From positions 16,450,641 to 16,514,640 of the forward strand of contig NC_067206.1 in the NCBI RefSeq assembly GCF_026262505.1: 64,000 nucleotides of DNA. The letters run 5' to 3'. The DNA is from Trichomonas vaginalis G3. Taxonomy: Eukaryota; Parabasalia; Trichomonadida; Trichomonadidae. Of the stretch, positions 19,634 through 28,890 are shown piece after piece (positions within the stretch are counted from its first letter, which is position 1; every line of letters starts with the position of its first letter). The notes beneath the pieces are model-generated. The model was not told the DNA's origin. It saw nothing but the letters and a program-made list of their open reading frames with translations, and searched no databases. A program made the translations under genes and the position numbers.

Positions 19634-20431
19634 TTATTCTTGACTTTGTTGTTGCATTTGTTGCATTTGTTGTTCTTGAGCTATTTGTTGTTGAAGTTGT
19701 TCTTGTAATACAATACTTTCACCAGTTGCATCTTCCAATTCGAAACTTTCTGCCGTCATTGACAAATACATAGGACATAAAAGTTTTACAGGAACAAAGT
19801 TTGCGTCAACTAATGTCAACGTTATACTTGCCAAAGTGTTTGAGTTCACTAAGGTTGAAAATTCTGCATTCGAATGAACAATAGGCAAACCAGCAGAGAA
19901 AGTATTGTTTATACGCATAAGTATCTTTTGGTCATAATAGTTTCTGTCGACATTCGAATAACACTTTGAACCTAAGTTTGAAACAATATATAAGATTGGT
20001 GTGCTTAATGTCAATGGAATAGACATTCCTTGTATGACACCTTTTCCTGTTATAGGAAACTGTTGGTAGTAAAAACCAGAAATAAGTTTTGTATTATAGC
20101 TCATATCGTTTATAGTAAACTCAGTCGGACATCCAAACATAATGAAACCTGCTCTAGTTGCAGCACATGTTACACCCGTACTTAAAGTATTAAATAAGTC
20201 AACAAAACCTGTTGGTGGTATATCTGAGTAAGTATCTTCAAAGGAGTATTTTTTACCATTCACAACAATAAAGTCTTCTGGTGTCAAAAGAGCAAAACAG
20301 GCTTTAGTCGTCATTGTGTTTAAGGTTAGTTTACAATATCGTCCTTGAGGACTTTGTAAGTTTGTTGTTATAGAATTATATGACTCAGGGTTTTTAGTCG
20401 TAATAGTATAAACCATTATGTCTTCTGCCAT
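19634..20431 (-). CDS. putative minor structural protein with Gln-rich tail
   Basis: A whole-looking 265-residue frame. Beta-rich throughout (YNSITTNLQSPQGRYCKL; LASITLTLVDANFVPVKLL), ending in a Gln-rich low-complexity tail (QQQIAQEQQMQQMQQQ). Position between capsid and helicase genes, and similarity in style to the outer element's 33803-34543, suggest a minor capsid or turret protein. No catalytic motif. Confidence 0.5.
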   Translation of the reverse strand: MAEDIMVYTITTKNPESYNSITTNLQSPQGRYCKLTLNTMTTKACFALLTPEDFIVVNGKKYSFEDTYSDIPPTGFVDLFNTLSTGVTCAATRAGFIMFGCPTEFTINDMSYNTKLISGFYYQQFPITGKGVIQGMSIPLTLSTPILYIVSNLGSKCYSNVDRNYYDQKILMRINNTFSAGLPIVHSNAEFSTLVNSNTLASITLTLVDANFVPVKLLCPMYLSMTAESFELEDATGESIVLQEQLQQQIAQEQQMQQMQQQSQE

Positions 20432-20435
20432 TTAC

Positions 20436-20711
20436 TTAGCAAATAAATTTTAATGAAATGTTGTGGTCGTCAAATATTTTTATGACGTCTGGGAAACTAT
20501 ATTTTAAGTTCAACGTTTCACCTCCTTTCATAACGTATATCTTGTCAATGACATTATATGAAACACCACAGCAACTAATGTCGGGTTCTATTTCTTTGAT
20601 GTTTATATCGTCTGCCTCTGTCAAAAGTTTCAATAGTTCTTTCAAAACTTCATGAGGTGCAATGACATATGAGTTCACTTTTACAGGGTTGTGTTCGACC
20701 AAGTTTAACAT
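20436..20711 (-). CDS. 91-residue conserved protein shared by both elements
   Basis: Start taken at the ATG at 20711, which overlaps the upstream stop (TAATG). Landmarks: VIAPHEVLKELLKLL, then DISCCGVSYNVIDKIYV. The outer element's 32966-33307 has the same layout with VSCCGTVAKINPIKDI and a similar end, so this is a family common to both viruses. Looks whole; unknown function. Confidence 0.6.
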   Translation of the reverse strand: MLNLVEHNPVKVNSYVIAPHEVLKELLKLLTEADDINIKEIEPDISCCGVSYNVIDKIYVMKGGETLNLKYSFPDVIKIFDDHNISLKFIC

Positions 20712-21013
20712 TATACTAAAGCTTGACAAATCTTCTCCTGAGTTTGAAGTTTGTCTTTCAGTTGTTGGTAGTCGTTTCGAATATCTGCAACAGAACTTAA
20801 GTCTCTGCTAACTTCAGGATATGTTGGTTCTTTTACAGGAACAATTGTTATACCATCTTCGTCTTCGTATGGTTTCCCCACTTCAACATCTCTGTCTTTG
20901 ACATTGACAACAACACTTTGACTGTTTGTTTGAGTTGGTGAATTTAACTTCACATCTGCCACCGCCATTAAACCTTTTGAAACACTTACGCTTCTATTTT
21001 TCGGAAATGACAT
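20711..21013 (-). CDS. 100-residue unknown protein, coupled to the next gene
   Basis: Start at the ATG at 21013 (MSFPKNRSVSVSKGL) after TTTTTATTCTAAGTAAA, one of the best copies of the leader. Contains YEDEDGITIVPVKEPTY and a C-terminal coiled coil (YQQLKDKLQTQEKI). Its stop overlaps the start of the next gene. Looks whole. Probably structural by position. Confidence 0.5.
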   Translation of the reverse strand: MSFPKNRSVSVSKGLMAVADVKLNSPTQTNSQSVVVNVKDRDVEVGKPYEDEDGITIVPVKEPTYPEVSRDLSSVADIRNDYQQLKDKLQTQEKICQALV

Positions 21014-21031
21014 TTTACTTAGAATAAAAAG

Positions 21032-21370
21032 ATGGACGTATTCGATATCTCTTCGAATTGAAGCAGAACAAAGTTTACACACACAAACAATACAAATACA
21101 TTGACAGAATAGTTCTTTATACAAACAATGGAAAATGTTATAGAATAGCAGTCTTTGCTGAACCAAATATTTTCATAAAGCAAAGAAAGTTGGTATAACT
21201 GAAATGGTGAAAGTTCTTGAAGCAGACAAAAATATAACTTCAAAACTTACAGATATTTCTAAAGGTAAGTTTATAATACAATATTATGTCAAAACTGGCG
21301 TACTGTCAATATTTGACGGAGAGAAGTCAGTTCAAGAACAACTTACTGACCTGCTGCCAAAATCTGCTCG
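21032..21370 (+). pseudogene. unknown small gene overlapping the capsid gene end, fossil
   Basis: Starts MDVFDISS after TTTTACTTAGAATAAAAAG, divergent from the 20711-21013 gene. Later readable pieces are YKYIDRIVLYTNNGKCYRIAVF and KGKFIIQYYVKTGVLSIFDG, a beta-strand-rich pattern. Broken by about two changes. No family recognised. Confidence 0.4.
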
Positions 21371-22987
21371 ATGGAAGCTGTCGTTATGCCAATCTGAGGA
21401 GCCCCAGCAGGTTTCATCGAACGAATCTTCAAAAGAGCATCTTCCGTGAAAAGTGCTATTGGTTTTGTAAACTTCTTTGCTCTCAATTCATCTGGACCGT
21501 CTCTGTCACCAGTATATTGTATTTGTACAGTACCAACAGTTGAAATACCACCCATAAAGTCTTCTGAGTCAGCAAATGGAATGCCAAGCCAAAAGTTTGA
21601 ACGGTCTCCATTTGTATATTGAGTTTTTTGACCTCCTGTATGAGTCCATACTTTCACATATGGCATAATAGAACTTTGCATTTCAGGGTTAATGGTTGTT
21701 GTGAAGTTGTTGTTAAAGTTCATAGCATCTAATGTCAAGTTGTATGACCTCATATCCTCAACTGTAGAATATTCTTCTCTTGGATAATATTTGCCATCTA
21801 TGTTTATATGATATTTAATACCAGGGTTGTAGAAACAAGAATAGTCATTTATAGTTCGTCTGAACAGTACAAACATAGTATCTGCATGTTTCATTGCAGT
21901 TGTTAAAGCAATATCTGTTCTTGCACCTGGGTCAGCACTTTGGTTTCCAACTTCACCTGCAAAGTCTTTGACAGATATTTGGTGTATAGGGAACATAAGT
22001 GGAACTGCAATATATTTGGCAGCTAAAGCATTTGAAATATCTGGGTCCAACATATAGACTGCAAGTCTGCTTTCTATTCTCTTGCATTCAAATTTTTCGC
22101 ATGTGAACTTAACTGGGTCCCAAGCAGTTCCAGCAGCATTGAAATAATAGTTTACTTCAGTGTTGGTTTGAGAAACCAAAGTCTAAGTCAACTTTGTCTT
22201 TGCAAAATCGGCGAATGACGTTTGATTTGTTCCCTTTACGTCTGTAATAGTGAATGGGTCTTGTGTTGGTGCAATGACTAAGTTATTTTTGCTTGGAGTA
22301 AGTTCGATAGAAATTTTTCCTGCCCAGTTTGGCAAGTATCTTAAAAACCTGAAGATGAGGAAAGATGACAAAGGAACTCTAAGTTTCAGTTTTACTTTGG
22401 TTAGTGCAGCAGTTTGAACCAGAAAGGTTAACATAAACTCCTGGAACGTTAGGGTCAAGTCTTCTTATTTTCTCAATAGTTGCATACTGGTCTGTTTGTT
22501 CTCTAGCTTGTGGTTGTACTGAGTTTCTCAAAGCGAACCATTCATAGTTTGCCCATGTTACTGTTTGAACTAAGTCAGAGTTAGAATATATCTTATATCC
22601 CATGAAAACTTCTGGAGCATATTGGTATCCGACATAGAAAATTCCATTGCAACCTTTCTTGTCAGACAACTTGGCAGAAGGTTTTATTTCAATGTCTTGT
22701 TCCACGTATAAGAATGAGTTGTCAATAGAAATAATATGAAACCTGTCGCAAGCAATATCTACTGTTGTTGAAGAACCTTCTCCAAACTCACCTACGTTTC
22801 CATAAGAAACAGCAGTTGTATATTCGTAAGTTCCAGGAACTATTTCTGACCTTCTAATGGCATTGTCGCATTCGTTATACCATTCGGAAACATTTCCGTT
22901 CATGGCATCCAAAACTGTTGGCGTTATATTCTGAGCGGCGTACATTTCATATGGGTAAAAATATAGAATAGTTGGATTTATTGTCAT
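21343..22987 (-). pseudogene. major capsid protein (double jelly-roll type) of the nested element, fossil
   Basis: Begins MTINPTILYFYPYEMYAAQN. Landmarks: ISIDNSFLYVEQDIEIKPSAK, then YAPEVFMGYKIYSNSDLVQ (the GYK segment also seen in the outer capsid gene), a central CEKFECKRIESRLAVYML, and near the end IPFADSEDFMGGISTVGTVQI. Size, beta richness and position among structural genes fit an adenovirus-like capsid of about 540 residues. About one or two breaks. Diverged strongly from the outer capsid gene, so this is a separate lineage. Confidence 0.65.
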
Positions 22988-23791
22988 AATAGTCGACCAA
23001 GCTTTACTTTCTTCCTGACTGAGTTTTTAACTCTTCTTTTTCCTTCATTGCCACTACTTTCACTAGATGAAGTTACTTCTTCACTACTTTCACTTTGTTC
23101 TACTCTTCTTCTTTGGTGTCGCTTTTGGTAACTTGCCCTCTGCTTCAAGTTGTTGCATCTTTGCCTCATGTTCACCTAGTATGTTGTAAATTTCCCATGT
23201 CCTTTTTGCCTTTGGGCTCTGGTCGCCCATCTCAGGTAACCTATATCCTAGAAAGATTTTGTCATAGTTTGTATTTGAGTCTTCGCGTATTGTTTGCATG
23301 ACTCTTTCCTGAGTTTCCGGTTCAAGCTCTTCAAACAGAGCTTGTCCATATGGAATAAGCTCGTTTCCAAATATATGTTTTTGTAGCCATTCTGGTTTTC
23401 TTTCCATGTTACCAATAATATCTTTTGTGAATGGGAAAGCTTTTACCCAATGTTTCAGTCTTGCGTCATTTATTTCTGTAGTTGGTTTTATTTTGTCAAG
23501 GAACATGTTTTTCAATACTAACATTTCATTTGGTACTGTCCATTTGAGTTTTCTTAAATATTCATCCCTTCTCAGTTCATTGTCTGCAAAGTAAGTTTTT
23601 ATGACATTTTGCAAACTTTCGTTTGCAAGGTCATGTACAATAGGTTCTCTTCCTTCTCTCTCCCTAACTTTCTTTCTAAACTCTTCACCAAATATACCAT
23701 CTCTATGGTTCTGTGTAGTTCTTTGAGATAAATGTTCTAGAACGTCAGGTGTTATATTTCCATCAGCCATGTTCATTTCATACTGGTCCAA
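22984..23791 (-). CDS. helical structural protein with Ser-rich and basic end
   Basis: The main frame (to 23090) reads MNMADGNITPDVLEHLSQR ... LRKLKWTVPNEML ... KATPKKKSRTK; the sequence after it encodes a Ser/Glu- and Arg-rich stretch (SSEEVTSSSESSGNEG). Mostly alpha-helical and charged, ending basic, as for an internal core or scaffold protein. It overlaps its upstream neighbour by 14 bases, so the two are co-transcribed. No family recognised. Confidence 0.45.
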
Positions 23792-24830
23792 AATATCTGC
23801 ATTTCATATCTTTCAATGGCATTAAAGCCGCGCTGAAAATACCAGCTATATCTGGTTCACCATTCACTTCCATTGCGTCTACAACTTCTTGGAATTGTGG
23901 TTGTAAGTTTATGAACCACCTATCCGGATTAGCTTTATGACCCCATCTCATTGTAGTTCCATAGTCTGCAGAAACAAAAGTAGGTTTGTTTCCATATTGG
24001 TTAGGTTCTGAATGAACTTTAAACAATGTTTCATTTCTATATGTTTTGTTGAAATTTAACCTTTTATTTTCACCGAGTTCAGCCAAAGATTGAACGTTAT
24101 ATGGTCGTAAGTAAAAAGGATTGTATTTGCGTACATTTTCTTTCAGTACTTCCATTCTATGCTGAATATTTTCATCTGATGTTGGAGTCTTTTGTATGTC
24201 GGCGAACATTTTTCGATATTCTTCTACTATGTCAGCCGAATTTTTCTTAGACTCTTGGAAAGATTCCATATTCTCCGCATACTCTTGTTGAGGGTCAAGA
24301 TTTTTCGGCTGTTCCAAATCTTCATCTAGTTCTGTGAAGTTAGTTTCCAAAGGAGGGACTTGTTCGTTTCCTTCAGGCTCTTCTAGCTGTTGTTGCTGAA
24401 CTATTTCTTCCATGTCTGGTTGTATCTGAACTTCTTCCTGTGGAGTTTCTTGTACCTCATCTGCTGGCATTTCATATATTCCGAGACCGTTTTTAACAAG
24501 TTCCCTATCTAAGTCATCCGACTCATAAACCTTTCTTTTTCGTTCCGTCTCTATTTTTTACGCGTTTCATGAAGAGTTGAATTATCATTTATCTCTGACA
24601 CCAAATATCTCGGAGTAAATTCATCCATGTCATTTGGATGATATGCTATTAAATCATATCCCTTAGCGAGCTTGTATTTTCCAGGTTTGAAATTATATCC
24701 CATTTGGTGCTGAACCATAAAGCTAAATAGGTTCGGGTCAGTATTTCCTTCCTTGAACTTTCTAATAGCTTCTTTATATCTGTCACTAAAGTCAAGAGTA
24801 TCTGGGTAACCATAATTTCCTTAAGCATTT
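23778..24830 (-). pseudogene. acidic/Gln-rich structural gene region, fossil in part
   Basis: The 23778-24470 frame is open (230 residues): an acidic Gln-rich N-terminus (EEIVQQQQLEEPEGNE) then a mixed domain with FYLRPYNVQSLAEL and MRWGHKANPDRWFINLQ. Upstream, 24555-24830 still encodes YGYPDTLDFSDRYKEA and FMVQHQMGYNFKPGKYKL. Whether this was one or two genes is unclear. About two breaks. Probably internal virion protein(s) by position. Confidence 0.4.
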
Positions 24831-25796
24831 TTAAGAATTCTTGGTTTCCTTGTTCTCTACTTCTTTTATGTCCTTGCTCTGTTTGTGGTTGTTGGTGCAG
24901 TGTTTTGAACTGTTGGTTGGTGCAGTGTTTTGAACTGTTGGTTTGGTGCAGTGTTTTGAACTGTTGGTTTGTGCATTTTGAACTGTTGGTTGTTGTGCTG
25001 GATTTTGAACTGTTGGTTGTTGTGTTGGTTTTGGTGCATGCCTGTGTCTGTGTCCATGTGACGATGTAAATGTTTTAGGTAGTCCTGGTGCAGGTGCTTC
25101 TCTTGGAGGGTTTGGTGGTATATAAGTTCCACTAGCTAGTATATAAGTTCCACCAGCTGGTATATAAGTTCCACCAGCTGGCACATATGTTCCATCTGCA
25201 GCATAATGTCCTACCTGACTTTTCGTTTTTAAGAAAGCATTTACTAGGTCTGTTTTGGTCTGTTGTAACTCTTTTTCTTGACTTTCCACAACAGTTGCTC
25301 TAACGGCGTCATAGGCACTTTGAACTGCCTGTCTCGTTGCTGCATCTGTTATTTTCGTCATATTTTGTGCTACTTCTCTTAACTCTTTGTCGAAACCTTC
25401 AGACTTCAGTTTCTTTCCAGATGAGAAGTCGTTCACTAGTTTCACCTTACTATGAAGAGCTTCGAAGGCGTTCTTAAAGTCAGCATTCATTAAAGCTTCA
25501 TTTGAACTGTCTTCATCCGCTTGTATTTTTGTCCTTATTGACCCTATAAGTTGGGCTGCTTTAGCGTTGGCTTGGGCATCTAACCAGTCATTATTAGCTT
25601 TTATATATTCTGCGCTTTTCATTGCCTTTTGCATGGCTGCGTCGTTATTTTTACTTTCTTGTGCTAAGTTTTCATACTGTACGGTTTGGTTTTGCAACTG
25701 TAAAAGTTTTTCTGCCTTTACATTTGCTTCAACTTCTTTTTTATACTCATCGCTATCCAATAATATTGTCTTCAGGCTTTTTGTTTTATTCTTCAT
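24831..25796 (-). CDS. 321-residue coiled-coil protein with tandem repeats
   Basis: Whole-looking. Residues 1-200 are Ala/Lys/Gln-rich helix (EANVKAEKLLQLQNQT, NAKAAQLIGSIRTK); then four copies of a nine-residue repeat (GTYIPAGGTY type); then His/Arg-rich GHRHRHAPK; then Asn/Gln/Thr repeats (QQPTVQNPAQQPTVQN). The layout is that of an elongated scaffold or core protein. It overlaps the 25786-26238 gene by 11 bases. Unknown family. Confidence 0.55.
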   Translation of the reverse strand: MKNKTKSLKTILLDSDEYKKEVEANVKAEKLLQLQNQTVQYENLAQESKNNDAAMQKAMKSAEYIKANNDWLDAQANAKAAQLIGSIRTKIQADEDSSNEALMNADFKNAFEALHSKVKLVNDFSSGKKLKSEGFDKELREVAQNMTKITDAATRQAVQSAYDAVRATVVESQEKELQQTKTDLVNAFLKTKSQVGHYAADGTYVPAGGTYIPAGGTYILASGTYIPPNPPREAPAPGLPKTFTSSHGHRHRHAPKPTQQPTVQNPAQQPTVQNAQTNSSKHCTKPTVQNTAPTNSSKHCTNNHKQSKDIKEVENKETKNS

Positions 25797-26238
25797 CTTT
25801 CAGTACTTTATATTGAGTAGTATGGTTTTTCAAATTTATAACATCTTGTTCCATTTTTGCTACTTCTGCTGCTTTTTCTGACACTTTTTTCGCATATTCC
25901 TCTGTACTTAGTTCTTTCAGTTGTTCTTCTTTCTTCTTTTTCTCTACGTTTAACTCATTGAGTTTCTTTGTGTGTCTGTCATATTCTAGTTTCTTTTCGT
26001 TTTCACTTATTTGTTTCTGTATGTCTATGTTTGACTTTTTGACATCTGTTATTTGATTTTTGAGTGAACTCAAATTCATTTGACTTTGAGGGTTATAAGC
26101 TGTTCCGTCTGCAGCTCCACCATAGCCTGCCATTTTCGCTAAAAGTGCCGCTCTTAAACCTCCACTCTGTGCACCAATAACTCGGTTTAAAAGCATAGGG
26201 TTGCTTGACATTTGTTGCAACATAGTGGGGTCATTCAT
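25786..26238 (-). CDS. 150-residue coiled-coil protein
   Basis: Starts MNDPTMLQQMSSNPMLL; a Gly/Ala-rich patch (LLAKMAGYGGAADG) is followed by a long coiled coil with heptads (KKKKEEQLKELSTEEYAKK). Its ATG overlaps the stop of 26235-26336 and its end overlaps 24831-25796, so three genes are chained. Probably structural. Looks whole. Confidence 0.5.
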   Translation of the reverse strand: MNDPTMLQQMSSNPMLLNRVIGAQSGGLRAALLAKMAGYGGAADGTAYNPQSQMNLSSLKNQITDVKKSNIDIQKQISENEKKLEYDRHTKKLNELNVEKKKKEEQLKELSTEEYAKKVSEKAAEVAKMEQDVINLKNHTTQYKVLKDEE

Positions 26239-26336
26239 ATTTGTTGTTGCAACTGTTGTTGTGGTGTCAGTTTTACTATTGGATGTTTCAATGCTCCCTT
26301 CCTCTTACGTATATTCTTACGTAGCTTACGTGGCAT
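26235..26336 (-). CDS. 33-residue very basic peptide (pX/mu-like)
   Basis: Reads MPRKLRKNIRKRKGALKHP, with 10 Lys/Arg in the first 17 residues, then a Gln-rich end (PQQQLQQQI). Small Arg/Lys peptides of this kind condense DNA inside adenovirus and Polinton particles (protein mu/pX). Its stop TGA overlaps the next ATG (ATGA). Looks whole. Assignment rests on charge, size and position. Confidence 0.45.
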   Translation of the reverse strand: MPRKLRKNIRKRKGALKHPIVKLTPQQQLQQQI

Positions 26337-26805
26337 TTTAAGTGAAGTAAAAAACGGTTTTTGACAGATGTTTATATGACACTTTTTGTTCAGCACAAAA
26401 AACTACTCGGTCAAAGTGTTGTCAGTTTTGTAAAATAACCGTCCTATCTCATTCTATAAGGGGAAAGGCTTCTCAAAGTATACTTCCTTGGAACGCCTGT
26501 AACTTTTCCTGTAGCGACGATAGACCCTTACTTGTCCGGACAAAGTTATACTATTTTGAGTGCTCTACAAAAAGTCAACGGCGACGACTCTCAAAAACCG
26601 TTGTGTAAAAAGTTTTACCGTTGGACAAAAAAGTATATATAGAAAACAAAAAACGTTTATAGTTCATTCAATATTTGAGATGGAACGGTTTGCCAACGGT
26701 AACTATTAAATAAAATAAAAAAATAGAGGGGGTCTCCGTTGGTAAAAACCGTTTATTTTAAACTTTTCTATGAGTTGTCCGAAAAAAAACAGTTCATTTT
26801 TCATA
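26337..26805 (+). promoter_or_regulatory. upstream region with Myb-like sites and host-type initiator
   Basis: Eight AACGG/CCGTT cores are visible, at about 26353, 26577, 26598, 26618, 26684, 26694, 26736 and 26749, seven of them inside 180 bases. This is the core of the Myb recognition element (YAACGG). TCATTTTTC at 26794 is a perfect trichomonad initiator, ten bases before the ATG at 26806. No other element gene that I examined has this arrangement. Use of host Myb factors is inference. Confidence 0.55.
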
Positions 26806-28035
26806 ATGGAAGGAAGAAAAAGTGTCGCAAACAATTCGTCGACTACCTCTGCAGTTAAAGTTCCTACAACTTATGTCTCACCATTCTCAAAACCCTTACG
26901 ACCTCCTATAATACCAAAGCAACTTCCTCATACAATTCAAGACAATTTGTTGGACAATATGCATTTGCACAAAGAAACAGCTCAGCCAACAGGTCAGGCA
27001 ACAACAACTATCGGAACAGAAGCATTTTCAGAAGAAGTTCATACCAATCAGACTCCAATCGAACATACAGAAACACAACCACCCGAAAATACAGAAACAC
27101 ATCCAATCGAACATACAGAAACACATTCTGCAATGACCACTAGGTCGCAAACACGATATCTCGCCTTTAGCAAACAATTTAAGTCTCAAATTCAAGACAC
27201 ACAAGATAGCGACACTCCTCTTTCAGAGAAAGTTCGTAGAAAATACGCAAAGAAAAGGTTAGAATTGTTAGATAAGTTAAATGAACAGTGGGGTTCAGAA
27301 GACAATCGAGATTATAACGAGATGTTTCAAGCTGTCATGGATGCCATTCAGCCTCTTGAAAACGAAATCAAAGACCCTGGCGTACTTGTTGACATGTTTG
27401 CTTCATATTTACCCGTTACTGCCAATCTCATAGCGTTGCAAGCTATTGACCAGTTCATTCACTTGTTTCCAAAGAACTTGCAGAAGCATTTACAAGAAGT
27501 TAAAATTGCTGAATTTGTCCGTTTATATCCAAATTCATACAATTATTTGGAAGAATTGAATGAACATGGTGAAAGGTCCTTTTACGTATACTTTTTTACT
27601 AAACCAGGACAGTCAAAACGGTTATATTGTATACAACCTTTACCAGAATTTCAAGACAATTTCCACGTTATAACAACTGTTGCTTTAGATATTCCTGCCA
27701 GAGTTCCATATGGAGGAACAGTAACTATCTCAAGCTTTCCCAAGGGCTATAAAGGAAAGCCTCTCACAATTGCAAAATTCACACACAGCAGTTGCCAATT
27801 TGTTCAAGATGTCGAGTTCCATTTCCTCAACAATACGACTTTCATCATAGAGACTCCTCAAGAAGGTATATACAAAGTTTTCATCGCAGGATTTGTTGCT
27901 CCCAATGGCGAAGAAGAAGTCGAAGAAATCCTCACCTCAGAGAGCGAAGAAGAAGAAGTCGAAGAAATCCTCACCTCAGAGAGTGAAGAAGAAGAAAATT
28001 TCCAAGACATTCAAGATTCAGAATATACCGAATAA
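26806..28035 (+). CDS. 409-residue unknown protein with acidic tail, host-type promoter
   Basis: Start placed at the ATG at 26806 because the initiator lies just before it; an upstream in-frame ATG at 26770 would precede the transcription start. N-terminal 110 residues are Thr/Pro/Gln-rich with repeats (EHTETQPPENTETHPI); a middle helical domain (TRSQTRYLAFSKQFKSQI, AKKRLELLDKLNEQWG) is followed by a beta-rich domain (RVPYGGTVTISSFPKG). The end is a duplicated acidic repeat (EEEVEEILTSESE). Sits last before the right end. No family recognised. Looks whole and may be an early regulator or host-interaction protein. Confidence 0.6.
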   Translation: MEGRKSVANNSSTTSAVKVPTTYVSPFSKPLRPPIIPKQLPHTIQDNLLDNMHLHKETAQPTGQATTTIGTEAFSEEVHTNQTPIEHTETQPPENTETHPIEHTETHSAMTTRSQTRYLAFSKQFKSQIQDTQDSDTPLSEKVRRKYAKKRLELLDKLNEQWGSEDNRDYNEMFQAVMDAIQPLENEIKDPGVLVDMFASYLPVTANLIALQAIDQFIHLFPKNLQKHLQEVKIAEFVRLYPNSYNYLEELNEHGERSFYVYFFTKPGQSKRLYCIQPLPEFQDNFHVITTVALDIPARVPYGGTVTISSFPKGYKGKPLTIAKFTHSSCQFVQDVEFHFLNNTTFIIETPQEGIYKVFIAGFVAPNGEEEVEEILTSESEEEEVEEILTSESEEEENFQDIQDSEYTE

Positions 28036-28125
28036 AAAAAACAATTTAAGACTAAAAATTTAATTTTATTATAATATTTTTATTTTTTTCATCTGGTCTT
28101 TGTATCATTCCTCCTCTAGTTTCTC

Positions 28126-28175
28126 CGGGGCTAGAGGGCACGAAGTGCCTGGAAGCCCCACTACCTTTTTTTTTT
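28126..28175. repeat. inner inverted repeat of the nested element, right
   Basis: Reverse complement of 2988-3035 over 40 bases, ending in a T run. Carries the same internal hairpin (GGGGCT/AGCCCC with GGCAC/GTGCC). Read from the 26806-28035 gene it looks like a hairpin plus T tract, so it could also help end transcription. Confidence 0.85.
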
Positions 28176-28245
28176 CAAATAAACTTATAAAACACAAAAT
28201 TATTATTTTATAATATAATTCTTAGATAATACATCCGATATGTAA

Positions 28246-28280
28246 AGTGTCAAAAATGAATTGAACCGAATTTTCATGCA
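28246..28280. repeat. outer inverted repeat of the nested element, right
   Basis: TGAACCGAATTTTCATGCA at 28262-28280 is the perfect reverse complement of 2282-2300. The outer element's 28281-28559 gene stops immediately beyond it. Confidence 0.6.
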
Positions 28281-28559
28281 TTACAAGGTGATTCTTGATT
28301 GAGGAATAGATTTCAAACTAACCACCCCCTTTATTTTTGAAATTTTGAATCCATCAACTTTAAACATTTTATTCAATTTACACGTTGTCAATTCTTCAAA
28401 TAATTTTTTATTGTTAGCATAATAGTCATTAAATTCTTCAACAGATGAAAAAAATTTTATTTCAGTAATTGGTTTAACAACGTTTATTTTTTGTTGAACA
28501 TTTTCACTTTCATTTATTTCTTCCTCCTCTGTTTCATTTATTTTTAAAATTGGTTTCAT
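28281..28559 (-). CDS. 92-residue acidic protein at the insertion boundary
   Basis: Starts MKPILKINETEEEEINE after ATTTTTATTTAATGATAA. Glu-rich N-terminus, then EIKFFSSVEEFNDYYANNKKLF. Its stop lies at the boundary with the nested element, so the original C-terminus may have been different. No family recognised. Confidence 0.4.
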   Translation of the reverse strand: MKPILKINETEEEEINESENVQQKINVVKPITEIKFFSSVEEFNDYYANNKKLFEELTTCKLNKMFKVDGFKISKIKGVVSLKSIPQSRITL

Positions 28560-28624
28560 TTATCATTAAATAAAAATTAGAATATAAGTGATGAAATATA
28601 TTTTTAATTAATATTAAATCAGAA

Positions 28625-28861
28625 ATGGCGGCAGGATTCTTTAAAAAATTATGGGATGGAATTAAGAAAGCTGCAGGTTGGGTTCATAAAAAGATTATTA
28701 AACCCATTGCAAACTTTTTGGCACCAGTAGCGAAAACGGCAGGAACTATCATAGGTGGAGTATTAGGTACTAAAGCAGGTAATCCGGCGATGGGAGCACA
28801 AGCAGGTAACGCGGTTGGTGGAATTGCTGAAGGAATACTTAATAAAATAGGAGGTAGATAG
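28625..28861 (+). CDS. pVI-like amphipathic Gly-rich protein (outer element)
   Basis: 78 residues, whole-looking. Starts MAAGFFKKLWDGIKKAAG, an amphipathic helix with Phe/Trp on one face and Lys on the other; then a Gly/Ala-rich hydrophobic stretch (TAGTIIGGVLGTKAGN) and GGIAEGILNKIGG. This matches the lytic N-terminus of adenovirus protein VI, which opens the endosomal membrane. Paired with the divergent 28891-29106 protein, whose start is nearly the same. Role inferred. Confidence 0.5.
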   Translation: MAAGFFKKLWDGIKKAAGWVHKKIIKPIANFLAPVAKTAGTIIGGVLGTKAGNPAMGAQAGNAVGGIAEGILNKIGGR

Positions 28862-28890
28862 TGGAAAAATAAATTATTTTAAAATTATTT

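Larger units (their letters stand above)
2282..28280. mobile_element. second virus-like element (Polinton-like virus type) nested in the outer Polinton
   Basis: Gene content and order change abruptly at both sides. The outermost candidate ends are an inverted pair beginning TGCATGAAAATTCGGTTCA (2282-2300 and 28262-28280), weaker for about 15 more bases; a stronger inverted pair lies inside at 2988-3035 and 28126-28175. I found no clear target duplication for either, so the exact ends are uncertain. Parts: Dam-like methyltransferase, fibre, rve integrase, primase/helicase, packaging ATPase, capsid gene, pVI/pX-like peptides and a KilA-N module, without PolB. The left third is heavily decayed (well over ten breaks), the right half much less so. 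Confidence 0.75.

Noticed and set aside
2282-28280. Calling 2282/28280 as proven ends of the nested element
   Set aside because: The flanking bases (TTGTTG against TTACAA) are not a direct repeat, so the ends remain candidates only.
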